Assembly: GCA_934573935.1 (NCBI GenBank)
Contig: CAKTMO010000003.1
Span: 1-64,000, forward strand
Source of the DNA: an uncultured Oscillospiraceae bacterium
GTDB taxonomy: Bacteria > Bacillota > Clostridia > Oscillospirales > Oscillospiraceae
DNA: 64,000 nucleotides
Direction of reading: 5' to 3'
The notes below the pieces were generated by a model. The model saw only the letters and a list, made by a program, of their open reading frames with translations. It was not told the DNA's origin and did not search any database. Positions 59,272 through 64,000 of this stretch are shown here, piece by piece. Every line of letters starts with the position of its first letter. Position 1 is the stretch's first letter. Position numbers and translations under genes: made by a program.

Positions 59272-61362
59272 ATGAAAAAGATCATCAGCATCCTCCTGAC
59301 GCTGACCCTCTGCCTGTCGCTGACCAGCTTTGCATGGGCGACGGAAGACGTCACGGGAACAAACACGATCGACCTTGCGGAGTTCGTCCGCAGAGTCGAA
59401 GCGGCAAACTATAATTATGATGGCGGAAATATTACCGTCCAGTGGTCTCCGGTCAGCGGCTGCTATGACAACCGTGAAGGGCATACCTGCACTGTGGAGA
59501 ATGTTCTTGCCACAGTCAATACCCCCAAGCGCGAGAACAACGGCCTGACCCAGTTCCAGCTGTACGAAGGGGAGAGCCATGCCGTCAGTGTGAAGAACGT
59601 CCACTTTGTCTACATTCCCGCAGACTTTACCGTTTGCGCGAACAGTGGTTGGGCGGGCAGCTTTACTGCCGAGGAGGCACCTGCGGGACAGCTGTACCTG
59701 ATGAATACCGGCAATGTGACCTTCGAGGGCTGCACCTTTGACAAGGTCGTTCTGACCAGCTTTGATTGCGCCGGTACGACTGCCATCACCGGCTGCCAGT
59801 TTTCCAATGTCTACAATAACTATGCCATCAAGGATGTGCGCGGTACCAAAGTGATCGTGACCGGCAATACCATCACCAACTGCGGCGGTGGTATCATGGT
59901 AAGCTCCCAAACGCCGGTTGAAAAACTGACCATCTCCGGCAATACCTTCAGCGATGTTGACGTTGCCGATACGGCTCCTGCTGGAAAAGTCGGCACCCGC
60001 GCTCTGATCCAGATCGCCTCCTCCGGCACCTATACAGATACGGACTTTGATTTCAGCGGCAACAAGGCCACCAACTGCGGCCCCGCACTGCGGCAGCTGA
60101 ATGACAGCGCCAAGGCAAAGGTGGAGACCGGCCAGAACCCCCTCCGCTACCTGGATGGAACCACCGGTATGTACACCGATGATTCCAAGAAGAGCGCGAT
60201 CCAGAGCGGTATGGATTTCTATGATACTATTGAGGAAGCGCTGGCTGCGATGATTCCTGGCGCAGACGGCACTACACTTATGCTGCTGGATGACATCACA
60301 GTGTCTGCCCCCATCAAAATCAGCAAGCACATTACCATCAACTTGAACGGCAAGACCATCACCGGTACGGATGGAACCAACGGTTGCCGCGTGTTCAACG
60401 TGGTCGCTGGCGGTGAGCTGGAGCTGACCGGTGAAGGTGTAGTCACCACCGGTGAAGGAAACTTTAATCCGGACAGTTCCGTCATCCGCGTGGGCGATGA
60501 CAGCAACAGTGAAAATTCCGCTTCCCTGAGCGTTGGCGCGGGCGTTACGGTCAGTGCGCCTGTCTCCTACGGTGTTGCGATCTTCGGCACCAACAACGGC
60601 CAGACGCTGACGGTGGACGGCAAGATCCTTGCGGTGAACCGTCCTGCCATCTCCGGCAATGGTCGGGCTGAGCTTAAGACAACGCAGATCACCATTAACA
60701 ATGGCGCCGTGGTAAGATCTACCAATAAGATCGCCATTTACCATCCCCAGAACGGCACGCTGACCATTAACGCCGCGACCATCACCGGCACAGGCGGTAT
60801 CGAAGCGAAGGCCGGTACGGTCATCATCAATAAGGGCGCTGTCATCACCGCTACCGCTGACAACGCTACCCATGTCAGAAACGACGGCGATCCCTCCACC
60901 AACGGTTATGCGCTGGCGGTTGTTCAGAATCCTGGATACAAGAGCCCTGCCAAGGTCACCGTCAAGGGCGGCACCTTCGTCGGCCCTGTCGCCGCGCTGA
61001 ATGACGAGGAAAACGCTGACGCCGATAAGACCACCCTCTCCATCTCCGGCGGTAGCTTCACCAGCGATCCCACCGATTATCTGGCTGCTGGCTATGAGGC
61101 TGCTAAAGACGCCAATGGCGTTTGGACCGTCGCCCAGACCGTGACGCCTGATCCCACCCCCGATGATCCCCAGCCCGAGCGTCCCGCGCACACCAACCGC
61201 CGCTATCCCGCCAACAACACCACCACGACCACCACGGACACCAAGAAGGATAACGTGACCTCCGCCCGTACCTTCGACGCCGGTATCGCCATGTACGTTG
61301 GCATGAGCCTGCTGTCCGTCGCCGGTTCCGCTGTTGTGATCGGCAAAAAGAAGGAATTTTAA
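59272..61362 (+). CDS. Secreted beta-helix surface protein with TFDAG-type C-terminal anchor
   Basis: The 696-residue protein has a cleavable signal peptide (ILLTLTLCLSLTSFAWA). Two right-handed beta-helix regions follow, at about residues 110-260 and 345-610, with rungs such as GCTFDKVVLTSFDCAG and VTVKGGTFVGPVAAL. Next are an AAGYEAA...GVWTV module, a Thr-rich linker after RRYPANN, and the end TSARTFDAGIAMYVGMSLLS with a KKKEF tail. The end matches the protein at 13803. It is probably held on the cell surface and may bind host or plant glycans, which is inferred only from the fold. It is a single gene with its own terminator. Confidence 0.75.
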   Translation: MKKIISILLTLTLCLSLTSFAWATEDVTGTNTIDLAEFVRRVEAANYNYDGGNITVQWSPVSGCYDNREGHTCTVENVLATVNTPKRENNGLTQFQLYEGESHAVSVKNVHFVYIPADFTVCANSGWAGSFTAEEAPAGQLYLMNTGNVTFEGCTFDKVVLTSFDCAGTTAITGCQFSNVYNNYAIKDVRGTKVIVTGNTITNCGGGIMVSSQTPVEKLTISGNTFSDVDVADTAPAGKVGTRALIQIASSGTYTDTDFDFSGNKATNCGPALRQLNDSAKAKVETGQNPLRYLDGTTGMYTDDSKKSAIQSGMDFYDTIEEALAAMIPGADGTTLMLLDDITVSAPIKISKHITINLNGKTITGTDGTNGCRVFNVVAGGELELTGEGVVTTGEGNFNPDSSVIRVGDDSNSENSASLSVGAGVTVSAPVSYGVAIFGTNNGQTLTVDGKILAVNRPAISGNGRAELKTTQITINNGAVVRSTNKIAIYHPQNGTLTINAATITGTGGIEAKAGTVIINKGAVITATADNATHVRNDGDPSTNGYALAVVQNPGYKSPAKVTVKGGTFVGPVAALNDEENADADKTTLSISGGSFTSDPTDYLAAGYEAAKDANGVWTVAQTVTPDPTPDDPQPERPAHTNRRYPANNTTTTTTDTKKDNVTSARTFDAGIAMYVGMSLLSVAGSAVVIGKKKEF

Positions 61363-61374
61363 GGACATCCCCTG

Positions 61375-61404
61375 AAAAGAGACGCCTGCGGGCGTCTCTT
61401 TTTT
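61375..61404 (+). terminator. Terminator of the anchored beta-helix gene
   Basis: The 12-bp stem AAAAGAGACGCC/GGCGTCTCTTTT with a TGCG loop lies just after the stop. Confidence 0.88.
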
Positions 61405-61464
61405 CGCGCACCGGTAAACCTTTATCAAATGAGACCAAATGATAAAAAACTGAACACTTTCTAC

Positions 61465-61491
61465 CCCGGTGATAAAAATTTTATCACCGGG
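61465..61491 (+). promoter_or_regulatory. 27-bp palindrome upstream of ohyA
   Basis: A perfect palindrome with 13-bp arms (CCCGGTGATAAAA and its complement) is followed by ATTTTTC. It lies about 90 bases before ohyA and after the terminator of the preceding gene. It could be a repressor operator or an attenuator. Confidence 0.55.
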
Positions 61492-61582
61492 ATTTTTCTG
61501 TTTATTGAAGATTTTCCGCGCCGGATGTATGCTTTCCTCATCAAGAAGAAAACTAACGCAAAGGTTTTTAGGAGGTAACAGT

Positions 61583-63361
61583 ATGTATTATTCCAGTGGT
61601 AATTATGAAGCGTTTGCCCGCCCCAAGAAGCCGGAGGGCGTGGATCAGAAATCCGCCTATATCGTGGGCAGCGGCCTGGCGGCCCTGACCGCCGCCTGCT
61701 ATCTGGTCCGCGACGGCCAGATGAAGGGTGAGCACGTCCACATTCTGGAGAAGGGCAATCTCCCCGGCGGCGCCTGCGACGGCTATAAGTTCGAGAATCT
61801 GGGCTACGTCATGCGGGGCGGCCGCGAGATGGACAACCATTTCGAGGTCATGTGGGATCTGTTCCGCTCTATCCCCTCCATCGAGACCGAGGGCGTCAGC
61901 GTATTGGACGAGTATTACTGGCTCAACAAGGAGGATCCCAACTACTCCCTCTGCCGCGCCACCGTCAACCGCGGGCAGGACGCCCACACCGACGGCAAGT
62001 TCGACATCTCCGACAAGGGCGCTATGGAGATCATGAAACTGTTCTTCACCCCCAACGAGGACCTGCAGGACAAGCGCATCACCGATTTCTTCGATGATGA
62101 GGTGCTGAATTCCAACTTCTGGCTGTATTGGCGCACCATGTTCGCCTTTGAGAACTGGCACAGCGCCCTGGAGATGAAGCTCTATATCCAGCGCTATATC
62201 CACCACATCGGCGGCCTGCCCGACTTCACCGCCCTGCGCTTCACCAAGTACAACCAGTATGAGTCCATGATCCTGCCCATGGTGAAGTATCTGGAGAGCC
62301 ACAATGTCCAGTTCCACTACGGCGTGCAGGTGACCAACGTGGAGTTCGACTGCTCCGACCCGAAGCACAAGCTGGCCAAGCGCATCGACATCATTGAAAA
62401 CGGCGAGGCCGGCGGCATCGACCTGACGGAGAACGATCTGGTGTTCATCACCAACGGCGGCTGCGTGGAGAACTCCTCCATGGGCAGTCAGGACAAGCCC
62501 GCCGCCTACAACACCCAGCTGAAAGAGGGCGGCGGCTGGGATATGTGGCGCAAGATCGCCGCCCAGGATCCCTCCTTCGGCCACCCCGACAAGTTCTGCC
62601 ACGATCCCGAGCAGACCAATTGGATGAGCGCCACCGTGGAGACCCTGGATCAGAAGATCATCCCTTATATCAAGAACATCTGCAAGCGGGATCCCTTCAC
62701 CGGCCATGTGGTCACCGGTGGCATCGTCACCGTGAAGGACTCCAGCTGGCTCATGAGCTGGACGATCAACCGCCAGCCCCAGTTCCGCGATCAGCCCAAG
62801 GATCACTGTCTGGTGTGGGTCTACTCCCTGTTCACCGACAAGCCCGGCGACTTCGTGAAGAAGCCCATGCGCATGTGCACCGGCAAGGAAATCTGCATGG
62901 AGTGGCTGTACCACATCGGCGTGCCTGAGGATCAGATCGCCGATCTGGCGGAGAACAGCGCCAACACCGTGCCGGTCATGATGCCGTATATCGACGCGTT
63001 CTTCATGCCCCGCGCCTACGGCGACCGTCCCAACGTGGTGCCCGACGGCAGCGTGAACTTCGCCTTCCTGGGCCAATTCGCCGAGACGCCCCGCGACACC
63101 ATCTTCACCACCGAGTATTCCATGCGCACCGGCATGGAGGCCGTCTACACCCTGTTGAACGTGGACCGCGGCGTGCCGGAGGTCTGGGGCAGCGTCTATG
63201 ACATCCGCGACCTGCTGAACGCCACCGTGAAGCTCCGCGACGGAAAGAAGGCCACCGACATGGATATGGGCCTGGTGGAGAAAATGGCCGTCAAGAAGCT
63301 GCTGGGCAAGATCGAGGGCACCGATATCGAAAAGCTGTTGAAGGAATATCACGTTATCTGA
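61583..63361 (+). CDS. ohyA: Oleate hydratase
   Basis: The 592-residue FAD protein has the nucleotide loop YIVGSGLAALTAACYLVRDG near residues 26-46, then LEKGNLPGGACDG and the RGGREMDNHFE loop characteristic of oleate hydratase. FWLYWRTMFAFENWHSALEM and FNV-like C-terminal parts complete it. It adds water to the cis-9 double bond of unsaturated fatty acids to give 10-hydroxy acids, a detoxifying reaction common in gut bacteria. The ATG at 61583 has AGGAGGTAAC upstream. It has no operon partner. Confidence 0.95.
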   Translation: MYYSSGNYEAFARPKKPEGVDQKSAYIVGSGLAALTAACYLVRDGQMKGEHVHILEKGNLPGGACDGYKFENLGYVMRGGREMDNHFEVMWDLFRSIPSIETEGVSVLDEYYWLNKEDPNYSLCRATVNRGQDAHTDGKFDISDKGAMEIMKLFFTPNEDLQDKRITDFFDDEVLNSNFWLYWRTMFAFENWHSALEMKLYIQRYIHHIGGLPDFTALRFTKYNQYESMILPMVKYLESHNVQFHYGVQVTNVEFDCSDPKHKLAKRIDIIENGEAGGIDLTENDLVFITNGGCVENSSMGSQDKPAAYNTQLKEGGGWDMWRKIAAQDPSFGHPDKFCHDPEQTNWMSATVETLDQKIIPYIKNICKRDPFTGHVVTGGIVTVKDSSWLMSWTINRQPQFRDQPKDHCLVWVYSLFTDKPGDFVKKPMRMCTGKEICMEWLYHIGVPEDQIADLAENSANTVPVMMPYIDAFFMPRAYGDRPNVVPDGSVNFAFLGQFAETPRDTIFTTEYSMRTGMEAVYTLLNVDRGVPEVWGSVYDIRDLLNATVKLRDGKKATDMDMGLVEKMAVKKLLGKIEGTDIEKLLKEYHVI

Positions 63362-63375
63362 TCCGCGGAAAAGGG

Positions 63376-63402
63376 GGGCAGAGGTCACTCTGCCCTCGCT
63401 TT
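63376..63402 (+). terminator. Terminator of ohyA
   Basis: GGGCAGAG pairs with CTCTGCCC and a short T-rich tail follows. Confidence 0.7.
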
Positions 63403-63466
63403 TCTATACGCGGAAGATGGGGATTTGTGGTATTAGAAATTGAAATGATACGGCCCGCAAAAACTA

Positions 63467-63494
63467 TTGCGAAATGGGACGGGTGTATTATAAT
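63467..63494 (+). promoter_or_regulatory. Promoter of the V-ATPase operon
   Basis: TTGCGA at 63467-63472 and TATAAT at 63489-63494 are 16 bases apart. Confidence 0.65.
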
Positions 63495-63545
63495 ATAGAA
63501 TGTATGATTCGCATCTGCAACAGACAAAAAGGAGGGTGATCGTCT

Positions 63546-64000
63546 ATGGAGCTTCAGATCCAGGATCTGATTTCTTCCATCAAGAAGGACGGCATTGACC
63601 ATGCCAATCAGGAGGCAGCAGCCATTCTGGCCGACGCCAGAGCGCAGGCGGACGCCATCGTGTCCGCCGCAAAGGCCGAGGCGGACAAGCTGCGCAGCGA
63701 CGCGCAGGCGGAGGTGGAGCTGTTCAAAAACAGTGCCCGGCTGGACGCCCAGCAGGCAAAGCGCGACGCGGTGCTGGCCTTTGAGCAGGAGATCCGGAAG
63801 GAGTTTGAAACGCTTCTGTCCGCCGATATCGGCAAGGCGCTGGATCCGCAGGCGCTGGCAAAGCTCATTCAGGCCGCGGTGCAGGGCGAGGATGTCTCCG
63901 CCTACGCCGTAGAGGTGGGCCAGGTGACGGACGAGCTGCGCCAACAGCTGGCGCAGGAGTTGAAAAACGGACTGGAGATCCGCCCCTCCAAGAAGGTGGG
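63546..64000 (+). CDS. V-type ATPase subunit E-like (partial, cut by window end)
   Basis: The visible 151 residues start MELQIQDLISSIKKDGIDHA. They continue as a long charged Ala-rich helix (AAAILADARAQADAIVSAAK) and then a compact end, the layout of the peripheral-stalk subunit E/H of V/A-type ATPases. The frame is open to the window end, so the rest is missing. GGAGGGTGATC upstream and a promoter indicate an operon start. Subunit I, K, C, F, A, B and D genes would be expected next but lie outside. Confidence 0.75.
   Translation, partial: MELQIQDLISSIKKDGIDHANQEAAAILADARAQADAIVSAAKAEADKLRSDAQAEVELFKNSARLDAQQAKRDAVLAFEQEIRKEFETLLSADIGKALDPQALAKLIQAAVQGEDVSAYAVEVGQVTDELRQQLAQELKNGLEIRPSKKV

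Noticed and set aside
61568-63388. Long open frame opposite oleate hydratase
   Set aside because: It mirrors the real gene, whose motifs, start and ribosome site are clear.

Overview
The window is a GC-rich, gene-dense stretch of a Clostridia chromosome. The best guess is an anaerobic gut Oscillospiraceae-type bacterium (Oscillibacter/Lawsonibacter/Flavonifractor-like). The reasons are a spoIIP sporulation gene, an [FeFe]-hydrogenase, NifS/NifU, V-type ATPase, oleate hydratase, a bacterial GlnRS, SipW/TasA-type surface proteins, and the palindromic repeats that start with a CCTCCCTTGTGTAAAGG-like arm. The genus is inferred from gene content and not proven.

Layout. 1-476: the end of a more AT-rich, probably mobile segment that stops against the 3' end of a tRNA-Cys gene and its old terminator, which looks like an integration boundary. 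541-5942: amidohydrolase, CoA-transferase, low-MW phosphatase, an ECF S-component translationally coupled to a P-loop kinase, and larC. 5999-9424: a minus-strand SipW signal peptidase/TasA-like surface operon. 9563-12609: an isolated five-gene phage tail-fibre/lysis cassette. 12720-19803: Nudix hydrolase, small membrane protein, an anchored surface protein, a DUF512 PDZ-radical SAM protein, der, plsY and a DMT exporter. 19879-25160: alr, lipoprotein, nnrD, and a kamB/kamC-like reactivase pair without an aminomutase. 25166-34335: CmpB-like membrane protein, MATE pump, a small HTH regulator divergent from a 55-codon ORF, cupin, an acyl-CoA ligase/E2-like acyltransferase pair, and threonine deaminase. 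34413-40156: CLC channel, serC, serA, nifS, nifU. 40203-47770: lipoprotein, metallo-hydrolase, heavy-metal-binding protein, glnS, icd and an aconitase-like hydratase. 47914-51620: a two-gene hydrogenase locus made of a GltD/NuoF-like flavoprotein and an [FeFe]-hydrogenase. 51638-63402: Cys-rich protein, SipW-type beta-helix protein, azlCD, a DUF3793-flavodoxin operon with tandem palindromes, spoIIP, guaD, a second anchored beta-helix protein and ohyA. 63467-64000: the first gene of a V-ATPase operon, cut by the window end.

How the parts fit. icd and the aconitase-like enzyme make 2-oxoglutarate for biosynthesis. serC/serA make serine, and serine and threonine are further handled by threonine deaminase. 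nifS/nifU supply Fe-S clusters for the hydrogenase, aconitase and radical SAM proteins. Four lower-GC loci (the SipW operon and the genes at 13803, 52326 and 59272) form one cell-surface theme: SipW-type signals, a sortase-like tail, and an unusual shared C-terminal anchor. The points most worth a second look are this shared anchor, the orphan phage lysis cassette, the tandem terminator-palindrome modules before the flavodoxin operon, the tRNA-Cys attachment scar, the acyltransferase whose catalytic His is replaced, and the nested palindromic repeats.
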